Shown one piece after another: positions 1 to 7,533 of a DNA stretch of 38,097 nt. Each line of letters begins with the position of its first letter. The first letter of the stretch is position 1. The translations under genes were made by a program, and so were the position numbers. Under the pieces are notes generated by a model. That model had not been told where the DNA came from and made no database searches. It was given only the letters and a program-made list of their open reading frames with translations. The stretch is from assembly GCA_001701165.1 (NCBI GenBank), contig DAAP01000041.1, forward strand, positions 1 to 38,097, given 5' to 3'. The stretch comes from Bacteroidales bacterium H4 (GTDB taxonomy: Bacteria > Bacteroidota > Bacteroidia > Bacteroidales > Muribaculaceae).

Positions 1-38
1 GTGTCCCAATGATAAAGTCAGGTGCGGCTACATTTGTG

Positions 39-72
39 CAAAGTTACACTTTTTCGCTCGAAAAACCGCAAC
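39..72 (-). promoter_or_regulatory. Possible promoter for a gene left of the window
   Basis: On the minus strand a TAACTTTG element (39-46) matches the Bacteroidota -7 consensus TAnnTTTG. The upstream -33 element is poor: GTTG at 69-72, about 22 nt away, where TTTG at 19-21 nt is expected. If real, it would transcribe leftwards out of the window, so no target gene can be named. Confidence 0.35.
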
Positions 73-144
73 TGTGCCGCCCCTCGCACTCTTAAAATAT
101 TCTAACTGCCTATGTGTCTGTTTGTTCATTTATACGTCAGTCAG

Positions 145-195
145 GATAAAAAGAACGCCCCTCAAGTGTGCTGCCTTGCGGCTCGCCTGAGGGGC
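145..195 (-). terminator. Intrinsic terminator of the BspA-like gene
   Basis: On the minus strand an 8-bp stem (188-195 pairing with 157-164, GCCCCTCA/TGAGGGGC) closes a loop of about 23 nt. It is followed within two bases by a T-rich run (TTCTTTTT, 155-148). It lies about 45 bp past the stop codon of the BspA-like gene, as expected for a Rho-independent terminator. Confidence 0.8.
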
Positions 196-240
196 TTGTT
201 GTCTTATGGCTTACTGTAGCCTTGGTTATGAGGCCGGAGC

Positions 241-2050
241 TTAGATTTTTAGCTTTTTGCGACCCTGCGGCGATACGAGGATGTATACGCCGTGGGGCAG
301 GGCGTCGGCGGTGACTTCCGCTTCGCGCATGCCGCTGCCGACGCGCACGCCTTGCAGGTTGTATACCTCGTAGAGTGCGTCCGGCGTGTCCACGCTCACA
401 TCGTCCACGCCGTTATACCCTAATATATTCAAGAATTCCTTCCATTGGTCGGCTGTATTGTACTTATTGATAGATTCTTCCGGGACAAGCAACTTACAAG
501 CCGTATAAACTTTTTTAAATGCACCTTCGCCACATATGGGCGGTTCAACGGCCAGAGAGACCAGTCTTGTCAGCCAGAAGCAGTCTTCGAAGGCGTATTC
601 GCCGATGGAAGTGACGGAGTTGCCTATGGACACGGAAGTGAGCCTGGAGCAGCCGGAGAAGGCAAATTTACCGATTGAAGTGACTGAGTTGGAGATGGTC
701 ACGGAGGTTAGTCCGGAGCAGTAGGAGAAGGCGTAGTCGCCGATTGATGTGACGGAGTTGGGGATGGTCACGGAAGCGAGCCTGGAGCAGCCGGAGAAGG
801 CGCCATTGCCGATTGAAGTAACGGAGTTGAGGATGGTCACGGAAGTAAGCCCGGAGCAGTTGTAGAAGGCGTATGTGCCGATAGAAGTAACGGAATTGGG
901 AATGGTAGTATTCTTGCAACCGACGATTAATGTGTTCGTGGATGTCTCTATAATTGAATTACAATTGTCGCGAGAATCATATGTGCCATTATTTTTGTCA
1001 ACGGTCACGGAAGTCAGCCCTGAGCAGCCGGCGAAGGCGCCATCGCCGATTGATGTAACGGAATTGGGAATGGTCACGGAAGTGAGCCCGGAGCAGTTGT
1101 CGAAGGCAAATTCACCGATTGATGTGACGGAGTTGGGGATGGTCACGGAAGCGAGCCTGGAGCAGCCGGAGAAGGCGCCATTGCCGATTGAAGTAACGGA
1201 GTTGAGGATGGTCACGGAAGTGAGCCTGGAGCAGTTGTAGAAGGCGTAGCCGCCGATGGAAGTGACGGAATTGGGGATGGTTACTGAAGTGAGCCCGGAG
1301 CAGCCGTAGAAGGCGTATGTGCCGATTGAAGTGACGGAATTAGGGATGGTCACGGAGGTTAGTCCGGAGCAGCGGGAGAAGGCAAATTCGCTGATTGTAG
1401 TGACGGAGTTGGGGATGGTCACGGAAGTGAGCCTGGAGCAGTCGAAGAAAGCGGCGTCGCCGATGGAAGTGACGGAGTTGCCGATGGTCACGGAAGTCAG
1501 CCCGGAGCAGCCGTGGAAAGCGTTATCGCCGATTGAAGTAACGGAGTTGGGGATGGTCACTGAAGTGAGCCCGGAGCAGCGTTCAAAGGCCCGGTCGCTG
1601 ATTGAGGTGATGGAGTTTGGAATGGTCACGGAAGTGAGCCCGGAGCATCCGGAGAAGGCTGAGCCGGGAATTTTAGTGACTTTTTCGCCAATAGTCAATG
1701 AAGTGAGCCCGGAGCAGTCTTTGAAGGCGCTATCGCCGATGGAAGTGACGGAGTTGCCGATGGTCACGGAAGTGAGCCTGGAGCAGTTGTAGAAGGCGTG
1801 TCCGCCGATGGAAGTGACGGAGTTGGAGATGGTTACTGAAGTGAGCCCGGAGCAGTTGCAGAAGGCAAATTCGCCGATGGAAGTGACGGAATTGGGGATA
1901 GTCACTGAAGTGAGCCCGGAGCATTCTAAGAAAGCGGCGTCGCCGATTGAAGTGACTGAATATGTTGTTCCGCTGTAAGTTATAGATTCAGGGATGATAA
2001 TGTTACCTACATATGCATCCTTGTTGTCTGAGGAACCGAGACCCATATAT
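241..2050 (-). repeat. 69-bp tandem repeat array inside the BspA-like gene
   Basis: The LRR_5 units are encoded by roughly 69-bp DNA repeats that are highly alike at nucleotide level. The two-unit block LTSVTILNSVTSIGNGAF ... LASVTIPNSVTSIG occurs twice in the protein (plus-strand DNA near 750-860 and 1130-1230). Such arrays can gain or lose units by recombination. The approximate array limits are given; unit borders are degenerate at both ends. Confidence 0.85.
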
Positions 2051-2295
2051 GTAACACTTGCTGTTTTGTCATCATTGTTAAGGTTATAGTAAATTCCATC
2101 AACTTTGCAGTCGTAGGCGAGGGCGTAGAAAGATGAGAAGATCAATAGGATGAGTAGGAGTGCCGGTCGGATGATTGTGTGAATAAGATGTCTGGGGATG
2201 ATAGACGTGTGGTCGGGTTGGGATGCGGGATATTGCATCGCCGAGGTTTCGGCATGTGCCGGTTTTTCATTTTTGAGGTGTTTGAGTAGTGTCAT
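241..2295 (-). CDS. BspA-like leucine-rich-repeat surface protein
   Basis: Predicted exported protein of 684 aa. The start at 2295 (MTLLKHLKNE) is preferred over the upstream open frame (to 2514), which is a structured leader; Met20 at 2238 is an alternative giving a shorter n-region. A hydrophobic stretch at residues 41-60 ending in ALA before YDCKVDG looks like a signal peptide. About 18-19 tandem 23-residue LRR_5 units follow (consensus LTSVTIPNSVTSIGxxAFxx with CSG), interrupted once by a non-repeat insert containing DNCNSIIETSTNTLIVGC, as in many BspA family proteins. The C-terminal 70 residues (EVYNLQGVRV ... GVYILVSPQGRKKLKI) resemble the short C-terminal domains of exported Bacteroidetes proteins and might be a sorting signal. 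BspA relatives bind host matrix proteins or other bacteria; this role is inferred. Its own terminator lies just downstream. Confidence 0.9.
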   Translation of the reverse strand: MTLLKHLKNEKPAHAETSAMQYPASQPDHTSIIPRHLIHTIIRPALLLILLIFSSFYALAYDCKVDGIYYNLNNDDKTASVTYMGLGSSDNKDAYVGNIIIPESITYSGTTYSVTSIGDAAFLECSGLTSVTIPNSVTSIGEFAFCNCSGLTSVTISNSVTSIGGHAFYNCSRLTSVTIGNSVTSIGDSAFKDCSGLTSLTIGEKVTKIPGSAFSGCSGLTSVTIPNSITSISDRAFERCSGLTSVTIPNSVTSIGDNAFHGCSGLTSVTIGNSVTSIGDAAFFDCSRLTSVTIPNSVTTISEFAFSRCSGLTSVTIPNSVTSIGTYAFYGCSGLTSVTIPNSVTSIGGYAFYNCSRLTSVTILNSVTSIGNGAFSGCSRLASVTIPNSVTSIGEFAFDNCSGLTSVTIPNSVTSIGDGAFAGCSGLTSVTVDKNNGTYDSRDNCNSIIETSTNTLIVGCKNTTIPNSVTSIGTYAFYNCSGLTSVTILNSVTSIGNGAFSGCSRLASVTIPNSVTSIGDYAFSYCSGLTSVTISNSVTSIGKFAFSGCSRLTSVSIGNSVTSIGEYAFEDCFWLTRLVSLAVEPPICGEGAFKKVYTACKLLVPEESINKYNTADQWKEFLNILGYNGVDDVSVDTPDALYEVYNLQGVRVGSGMREAEVTADALPHGVYILVSPQGRKKLKI

Positions 2296-2671
2296 AATGT
2301 CACTCTGGGGTTTTTGGCCCGGACAACGTCCTGCCCGGATGTTGATATGCAAAAAAGCGTGGACGTCTGTATCTGTTGCCGTCCTACAGCCCGGGGCTTC
2401 TCGCATTGCCCTATCAAAGTCGGACGGCAACGAGCAGAAGCCACGCTTGTATATGCAACGGCGACATCCACAAGCGTTTCTCGCGAAACGTCGTGCCGGA
2501 TGGCGCGGAATCACATATCCACGGGCATCTACCGTTGCTCGACCCTTGACTTTGATATGAAATTTTGCGAGAATTTCAGGCTGTCAAGAATCAGCGCGGA
2601 TAAACGCTTCCAAAAAAAATGTCTGCCGACCCACCCACTTTGCCCGTGACCGGGCTTCTGCGGTGCGGTCT
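2296..2671 (-). ncRNA. Candidate structured 5' leader or small RNA upstream of the BspA-like gene
   Basis: From the predicted start site (about 2671) to the ATG at 2295 is about 375 nt without a convincing gene. On the minus strand it can form several hairpins: GCCCG/CGGGC with a GTCA loop (2642-2655), CGTTTC/GAAACG with a GCGA tetraloop (2475-2490), and the long stem at 2355-2448 ending in T6. GC content is higher than in the flanking AT-rich promoter. It could be a regulated leader or an independent small RNA ending near 2350. A 6S-like rod was considered, but I do not recognise a known RNA family. Confidence 0.4.
2345..2458 (-). other. Long imperfect hairpin flanked by 8-bp direct repeats
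   Basis: Two paired blocks nest here: AAGCGTGG (2355-2362) with CCACGCTT (2441-2448), and GTTGCCGTCC (2375-2384) with GGACGGCAAC (2422-2431). On the minus strand the outer stem runs straight into a T6 run (2356-2351), like a terminator or attenuator. The octamer ATATGCAA flanks the structure as a direct repeat (2345-2352 and 2451-2458), which would also fit a tiny MITE-like insertion with target duplication. It lies upstream of the BspA-like start codon at 2295. Whether it is an attenuator, a small RNA end or an insertion cannot be decided from one sequence. Confidence 0.6.
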
Positions 2672-2677
2672 GCATGG

Positions 2678-2708
2678 CAAAGTTACACATTTATTTGCAC
2701 TTGGCAAA
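2678..2708 (-). promoter_or_regulatory. Bacteroidota-type promoter for the BspA-like transcript
   Basis: On the minus strand TTTG (2708-2705) is separated by exactly 19 nt from TAACTTTG (2685-2678), a full match to the Bacteroidota primary-sigma consensus. Transcription would start near 2671 and run toward the BspA-like gene. Confidence 0.75.
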
Positions 2709-2775
2709 TAAATTTTTATGAGCGACCAATTATTGATTTTGGAAGCCGTTTGTTTTTTTAACGATTTTGCAGTGT

Positions 2776-2818
2776 ATAAAACAAGCGGGCGGCGGGACCC
2801 GGAAGGGGTTCCGCCGCC
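2776..2818 (-). terminator. Intrinsic terminator of rpsA
   Basis: A 13-bp GC-rich stem (2806-2818 with 2788-2800, one mismatch) with a 5-nt loop is followed on the minus strand by a T-rich stretch (TTGTTTTA). It lies about 30 bp past the rpsA stop codon. Confidence 0.85.
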
Positions 2819-2847
2819 GCGTTATGGGTAGTTAAGCGCGAAGCTTA

Positions 2848-4641
2848 TTATTTCTCGTCGTTGGCGAGTTTTTCTTTGAGGGCTGCGAGTGCCTCGAGGT
2901 CGCCGAGGGTGGTCTTCTCTAACGGGGCGTTGAGGGCTGCGGGAGCTTCTTCGGCCTTGGGTGCGCGAGTGGCACGTTTGGCTTTGCGCTCTGCTGCTTT
3001 CTCGGCGCGTGCTTCGTCTTCGAAGATGCGGCTGTGGCTGAGGATGATGCGCTTGCTGTCCTTGTTGAATTCGATGACCTTGAATTGGAGGGTCTCACCG
3101 GCCTTGGCCTGTGTTCCGTCTTCTTTGACGAGGTGCTTGGGCGTTGCAAAGCCTTCTACGCCGTGCTCGAGGGCTACGACAGCGCCTTTGTCAAATACTT
3201 CGGAGATGGTGCCTTCGTGGATCGAGCCTACGGCAAATTCGGTTTCAAAGGCATCCCAGGGGTTCTCCTCGAGCTGCTTGTGGCCGAGGCTGAGGCGACG
3301 ATTTTCTTTGTCGATAGCGAGTACTTCGACATCGATGTCGGCACCGATTTGAGTGAATTCGCTGGGGTGTTTGATTTTCTTGGTCCAAGAGAGGTCGGAG
3401 ATGTGGATCAGACCATCGACGCCTTCTTCGATTTCGACGAATACGCCGAAGTTGGTGAAGTTGCGCACCTTGGCGGTGTGGCGGCTGCCGATGGGGTATT
3501 TTGTCTCGATGTTCTCCCACGGGTCGTTCTTGAGCTGCTTGATGCCGAGGGACATCTTGCGGTCTTCGCGGTCGAGAGTGAGGACGACTGCTTCGACTTC
3601 GTCACCGACTTTCATGAAGTCCTGAGCGGAGCGCAGGTGCTGGCTCCAGGACATTTCGCTGACGTGGATGAGGCCTTCGACACCGGGGGCGATTTCTACA
3701 AATGCGCCGTAGTCGGCCATAACGACAACTTTGCCTTTGACCTTATCGCCAACTTTGAGATTGGGGTCGAGGGCATCCCACGGATGGGGCTGGAGTTGCT
3801 TGAGACCGAGGGCGATGCGCTTCTTCTCGTCGTCAAAGTCGAGAATAACGACGTTGAGTTTCTGGTCGAGTTGTACGACTTCGGCGGGGTCTGTAACGCG
3901 TCCCCAGGAGAGGTCGGTGATGTGGATAAGGCCGTCGACGCCGCCCAGGTCGATGAATGCGCCGTAGCTGACGATGTTCTTGACGGTGCCTTCGAGTACC
4001 TGGCCTTTCTCGAGCTTGGAGATGATTTCTTTCTTCTGAGCTTCGAGTTCGGCTTCGATGAGAGCCTTGTGGGATACAACGACGTTTTTGTATTCTTCGT
4101 TGATTTTGACCACTTTGAATTCCATGGTCTTGCCCACGTACATATCGTAGTCGCGGATGGGCTTAACGTCGATCTGCGATCCGGGGAGGAAGGCTTCGAT
4201 GCCGAATACGTCGACAATCATGCCGCCTTTGGTGCGGCATTTGATAAAGCCTTTGATGATTTCGTCGTTGGCAAGTGCGGCGCTGATGCGTTCCCAAGCG
4301 CGTGCTGCACGAGCTTTCTTGTGGGAGAGGATGAGTTGACCCTTCTTGTCTTCTTGGTTTTCGATGAATACCTCTACAGTGTCGCCGACTTTGATGTCGG
4401 GGTTGTAGCGGAATTCGCTCATGGGGATGATGCCGTCGCTCTTGTAGCCGATGTTAACCACTGCTTCGCGCTTGTTCAGGGCGATGATGGTACCTTCGAT
4501 TACATCCTTGTCCTTGACGGTGTTGAGCGATTCGTCATAGGTACGGGTGAGTTCCTCGCGCGATTTGGCGCTGGCGGTTTCGCCGTTTTCGTAGGCATCC
4601 CAATCGAAGTCTTCGATAGGGGTGTTTTTAAGTTCTGTCAT
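2848..4641 (-). CDS. rpsA: 30S ribosomal protein S1
   Basis: Ribosomal protein bS1 (597 aa) helps bring mRNA to the 30S subunit, a central step in Bacteroidota because Shine-Dalgarno pairing is little used there. Six S1 (OB-fold) repeats are visible, beginning near residues 48, 128, 215, 301, 388 and 474; repeats 3-5 carry the typical YGAFIDLGGVDGLIH / GLIHVSEMSW cores. An acidic N-terminus (DFDWDAYENGE) precedes the first repeat, and the tail from about residue 545 is Ala/Lys/Glu-rich. The start at 4641 (MTELKNTPIE) is chosen; the open frame extends 27 codons upstream but that part overlaps the promoter. It is monocistronic, with its own promoter (4710-4740) and terminator. Confidence 0.97.
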   Translation of the reverse strand: MTELKNTPIEDFDWDAYENGETASAKSREELTRTYDESLNTVKDKDVIEGTIIALNKREAVVNIGYKSDGIIPMSEFRYNPDIKVGDTVEVFIENQEDKKGQLILSHKKARAARAWERISAALANDEIIKGFIKCRTKGGMIVDVFGIEAFLPGSQIDVKPIRDYDMYVGKTMEFKVVKINEEYKNVVVSHKALIEAELEAQKKEIISKLEKGQVLEGTVKNIVSYGAFIDLGGVDGLIHITDLSWGRVTDPAEVVQLDQKLNVVILDFDDEKKRIALGLKQLQPHPWDALDPNLKVGDKVKGKVVVMADYGAFVEIAPGVEGLIHVSEMSWSQHLRSAQDFMKVGDEVEAVVLTLDREDRKMSLGIKQLKNDPWENIETKYPIGSRHTAKVRNFTNFGVFVEIEEGVDGLIHISDLSWTKKIKHPSEFTQIGADIDVEVLAIDKENRRLSLGHKQLEENPWDAFETEFAVGSIHEGTISEVFDKGAVVALEHGVEGFATPKHLVKEDGTQAKAGETLQFKVIEFNKDSKRIILSHSRIFEDEARAEKAAERKAKRATRAPKAEEAPAALNAPLEKTTLGDLEALAALKEKLANDEK

Positions 4642-4709
4642 TAAAAAAGTTAATAAAATGTTAGTATACTCTCGTAACGGTCGTTTGATGCTGTCCGTTT
4701 TTAGCGCGG

Positions 4710-4740
4710 CAAAGATACGCATAATTTTCTAATTACCAAA
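4710..4740 (-). promoter_or_regulatory. Consensus promoter of rpsA
   Basis: On the minus strand TTTG (4740-4737), a 19-nt spacer, then TATCTTTG (4717-4710): an exact Bacteroidota promoter. The predicted start near 4703 gives a 5' UTR of about 60 nt to the rpsA ATG. Confidence 0.85.
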
Positions 4741-4753
4741 GTCTCCGGCGATT

Positions 4754-4788
4754 TTTGCGTTTTTTTATCGGAATATTGCGTAATTTTG
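4754..4788 (+). promoter_or_regulatory. Probable promoter of the acyltransferase gene
   Basis: TAATTTTG (4781-4788) is a perfect -7 element. A TTTG at 4754-4757 is 23 nt upstream, slightly long; a T-rich stretch lies at the normal distance. It is back to back with the rpsA promoter, so the two genes diverge from a short shared region. Confidence 0.55.
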
Positions 4789-4831
4789 CCGTGCCGATGC
4801 GTGTGCGCAGTGCTGCTCGGTATCAATTCTG

Positions 4832-6010
4832 ATGTGCGGCATTGCCTCTTATTATAATAATGTGTTTAAAGATATGAATATTGCTGCCAAACCGCTTGCT
4901 CCGCCGGTGGCGGAGGGTGTACGCGACCACACTATTTCGATATGTAAGGGTATTGCCATTATCTTGATGGTTGTGGGGCACGTCGAGGCTCCGGAGCTGT
5001 TGACCAATTTTATTTACACGTTTCATATGCCGCTGTTTTTCATTGCGGCAGGCTACTTTTTCAGTCGCAAATGGCTTGACCGCCCTTGGGAATTTTGCGT
5101 CAGGCGTGTCAAGGGTCTTTATGTTCCGTTCTTGACTTGGGCGCTGGTGTTTTTGGCTCTCCATAATGTGCTGTTTTACTTCGGAGTGCTCAATGAGCAG
5201 TATGGCAATTGGACCGGAGGGGTTACTCATCCGTATTCGTGGGACGATGCCGCTCAGCGTCTTATAAATATTGTATTCTCGATGTCCGGGTATGACGAGT
5301 TTATGGCCGGCGCTTTCTGGTTTTTCCGCGGTCTTCTTGTTGCTTCGGTGTTGTTTCTGATACTGTATAAATTGCTTGACCGTCATACGCGGGTCCGCGG
5401 TGATATGGCGGTGGTGATAATATGTGTCATGGCTCTTGCTTTCACGGCTTTTCGCATATTTTTCAATGCGCGCATACAGACTATTCCCAATGGCGGGATG
5501 CGTGAGATTTGGGGGTTGTTTTTCTTTGCCGTGGGTTATCTGATGTGTCGCTACGGCGGCTATGTGCCACGGCGGTGGTGGCTGACGGCGTTGCTTTTCG
5601 GTCTGATGTGTCTGGCGGCATATTTACACTTGTGCGGAATGAACAATAGCGGCACTATGCGTGATGTGCTGACGCTGCCGCTGACCGGATTGACGGGCTT
5701 TGTAGTCACCTATCGCGTATCGGCCTTCATCCATGCCGGCCATCTCGGATCGCGTCTTCGTCGCTTGCTGGTGTATATAGGCGAGAATACGTTGTATATA
5801 TTTATTTTTCATATAGTTGCATTCAAGGCAGTGAGTTTGCTTAAGATTCTATATTATGATTTGGATTGGGAACAGATGGGGTGTCACATGGTGATACATT
5901 ACAATCATCTGGACTTTTTCTGGGTGCTGTATAGCGTTGCCGGAGTTGCGCTGCCGCTGTTGGGGCTTGAGGGAGTTCGCCGTCTTCGCCGCCGCTTACG
6001 TAAGGCGTGA
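4832..6010 (+). CDS. Membrane acyltransferase, acyltransferase family 3
   Basis: Integral membrane protein (392 aa) of the acyltransferase-3 family (OafA/NolX/YrhL-like), whose members transfer acetyl or other acyl groups to surface sugars or lipids. The family's N-terminal region is clear: ISICKGIAIILMVVGHVEAP with the conserved His, then YTFHMPLFFIAAGY. About ten hydrophobic segments follow, and the C-terminus is Arg/Lys-rich (RRLRRRLRKA). The start could also be Met15 at 4874 (MNIAAKPLAP), which fits the family N-terminus just as well. Its substrate is unknown. It stands alone between divergent rpsA and the ribosomal operon promoter, with no clear terminator after it. Confidence 0.88.
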   Translation: MCGIASYYNNVFKDMNIAAKPLAPPVAEGVRDHTISICKGIAIILMVVGHVEAPELLTNFIYTFHMPLFFIAAGYFFSRKWLDRPWEFCVRRVKGLYVPFLTWALVFLALHNVLFYFGVLNEQYGNWTGGVTHPYSWDDAAQRLINIVFSMSGYDEFMAGAFWFFRGLLVASVLFLILYKLLDRHTRVRGDMAVVIICVMALAFTAFRIFFNARIQTIPNGGMREIWGLFFFAVGYLMCRYGGYVPRRWWLTALLFGLMCLAAYLHLCGMNNSGTMRDVLTLPLTGLTGFVVTYRVSAFIHAGHLGSRLRRLLVYIGENTLYIFIFHIVAFKAVSLLKILYYDLDWEQMGCHMVIHYNHLDFFWVLYSVAGVALPLLGLEGVRRLRRRLRKA

Positions 6011-6108
6011 TTTCGAATTTGATTTGGTTTGATTTTCGGCAGTCGAAGCGCTCGTTTTTGCCGGGTCTGAAGGCTTCGAAAAATAAATAGAATTTTTTTG
6101 CGGAAATA

Positions 6109-6140
6109 TTTGGCAGATAGAGAAATAGTGCGTATCTTTG
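6109..6140 (+). promoter_or_regulatory. Main promoter of the ribosomal super-operon
   Basis: TTTG (6109-6112), a 20-nt spacer and TATCTTTG (6133-6140) match the Bacteroidota consensus. The start site near 6147 leaves a leader of about 140 nt before rpsL. No comparably clear promoter was noticed further down the cluster, so this may drive much of it. Confidence 0.85.
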
Positions 6141-6287
6141 CATCCGAAATATAGGCCAAAGGCCCGTTGCGCCATCGCTAAATCTTTGACGGATAAGGCG
6201 ATAGGTGTGTTTTGGGCTGTGTGCCGTATGATAAAAAAGAACATCAACAACTGTATTAAACATTTTCAAGTAACACCAACAACTAAG

Positions 6288-6677
6288 ATGCCTACTATTC
6301 AGCAATTAGTAAGAAAAGGACGCGTGGCACTGGTGGATAATAGCAAGTCGCCCGCTTTGGACTCCTGCCCCCAACGTCGCGGAGTCTGCGTGCGTGTGTA
6401 CACCACCACTCCCAAGAAGCCTAACTCTGCCATCCGTAAGGTAGCGCGTGTGCGTTTGACCAATGGCAAAGAGGTCAACTCCTACATCCCCGGCGAGGGC
6501 CACAACCTGCAGGAGCACAGCATCGTGCTCGTTCGCGGCGGTCGTGTGAAAGACCTCCCCGGCGTACGTTATCACATCGTTCGCGGAACACTCGACACCT
6601 CCGGTGTCAAGGACCGTACGCAACGCCGAAGCAAATACGGCGCCAAGCGTCCCAAGGCCGGTGCAGCCAAGAAGTAA
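6288..6677 (+). CDS. rpsL: 30S ribosomal protein S12
   Basis: Ribosomal protein uS12 (129 aa) lies at the decoding centre of the 30S subunit. The start at 6288 (MPTIQQLVRKGR) is set by homology; the frame is open 50 codons upstream, in the leader. The conserved TTPKKPNSAIRK loop and GGRVKDLPGVRYH loop are intact. Both lysines that are typically altered in streptomycin-resistant strains (residues 43 and 88 here) are wild type, so no ribosomal streptomycin resistance is predicted from this gene. It is the first gene of the fused str-S10-spc-alpha cluster. Confidence 0.97.
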   Translation: MPTIQQLVRKGRVALVDNSKSPALDSCPQRRGVCVRVYTTTPKKPNSAIRKVARVRLTNGKEVNSYIPGEGHNLQEHSIVLVRGGRVKDLPGVRYHIVRGTLDTSGVKDRTQRRSKYGAKRPKAGAAKK

Positions 6678-6982
6678 TTGCCACAGGCACGGCAGTGAAG
6701 CTATACTGAAAGCACCGCGAGATTAAATCAAAACAAACAACATTTAACTCGTTTTCGTAAAACTTGAAAAGCAGCAGCCCGCACGACGGGCAAGCGGCAA
6801 AGGTTGAGTAAGTACCTCGCCCGACAGGCTGTCAGAGGACAGTGATAAAGCGGCCCGCCTCCGGGAACAACATCCACCACGCATCCGCCCGAAGGCATAA
6901 AGGCATAGCGACAGCGAGCCCGGTACCGAAGAACAAAGCAGCAAGCAACCAAGCAACTCGAAAACACTACGACACAACAACA
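6678..6982 (+). other. 305-bp rpsL-rpsG spacer with a hairpin
   Basis: No gene is supported here. The spacer holds a GCCCG/CGGGC hairpin (6777-6781 with 6787-6791), several short GC-rich complementary patches, and a purine/A-rich run up to the rpsG start. In E. coli the S12-S7 gap binds S7 for feedback control of translation; a similar role here is possible but not shown by the sequence. Confidence 0.45.
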
Positions 6983-7459
6983 ATGAGAAAGGCAAAGCCC
7001 AAAAAACGGATCGTTCTACCCGATCCCGTGTTCAACGACGTGCGCGTCTCCAAGTTCGTCAACCACCTGATGTATGACGGAAAAAAGAACACAGCTTACA
7101 CCATATTCTATAACGCTCTCGAGATTGTCAAGGCCAAACTTCCCAACGAGGAAGCTACCGCACTCGAGATCTGGAAAAAAGCCTTGGAGAACATTACTCC
7201 GCAAGTCGAGGTCAAGAGCCGTCGTATCGGCGGTGCCACCTTCCAGGTGCCTACCGAGATACGCCCCGACCGTAAGGAATCTATATCCATGAAGAACCTG
7301 ATACTGTATGCACGCCGCCGTGGTGGCAAGACCATGGCCGACAAGCTCGCCGCAGAGGTGGTTGACGCTTTCAACAACCAAGGCGGTGCATTCAAACGCA
7401 AGGAAGATATGCATAAGATGGCAGAGGCCAACCGCGCCTTCGCCCATTTCCGCTTCTGA
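6983..7459 (+). CDS. rpsG: 30S ribosomal protein S7
   Basis: Ribosomal protein uS7 (158 aa) nucleates assembly of the 30S head and contacts E-site tRNA. The start at 6983 (MRKAKPKKRIVLPDPVF) is the family N-terminus; the frame is open upstream into the spacer but has no homology there. The conserved core is present, including SRRIGGATFQVPTEIRP and the C-terminal EANRAFAHFRF. The 305-bp gap before it is unusually long for this operon and may carry autoregulatory structure. Confidence 0.97.
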   Translation: MRKAKPKKRIVLPDPVFNDVRVSKFVNHLMYDGKKNTAYTIFYNALEIVKAKLPNEEATALEIWKKALENITPQVEVKSRRIGGATFQVPTEIRPDRKESISMKNLILYARRRGGKTMADKLAAEVVDAFNNQGGAFKRKEDMHKMAEANRAFAHFRF

Positions 7460-7533
7460 TATTCGGAACAAGAAAGTCATAACAACAGTATCGCAGGACT
7501 TCATAAATATAGAAACCAACAACACATCCGAAT

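Noticed and set aside
241..2050. Regular repeats resembling a CRISPR or satellite array
   Set aside because: The repeats are about 69 bp, have no unique spacers and encode in-frame LRR_5 units.
2296..2514. N-terminal extension of the BspA-like protein (73 codons)
   Set aside because: The extension is Arg/Cys-rich, overlaps strong RNA hairpins and would put the signal peptide more than 110 residues from the N-terminus.
2296..2671. RNase P RNA or tmRNA in the BspA leader
   Set aside because: The conserved core sequences expected for these RNAs are not seen.
3034..4644. 536-codon open frame antisense to rpsA
   Set aside because: It is a frame shadow of the S1 gene caused by its codon use; the product is acidic and repetitive with no recognisable domain, whereas the opposite strand encodes six clear S1 repeats.
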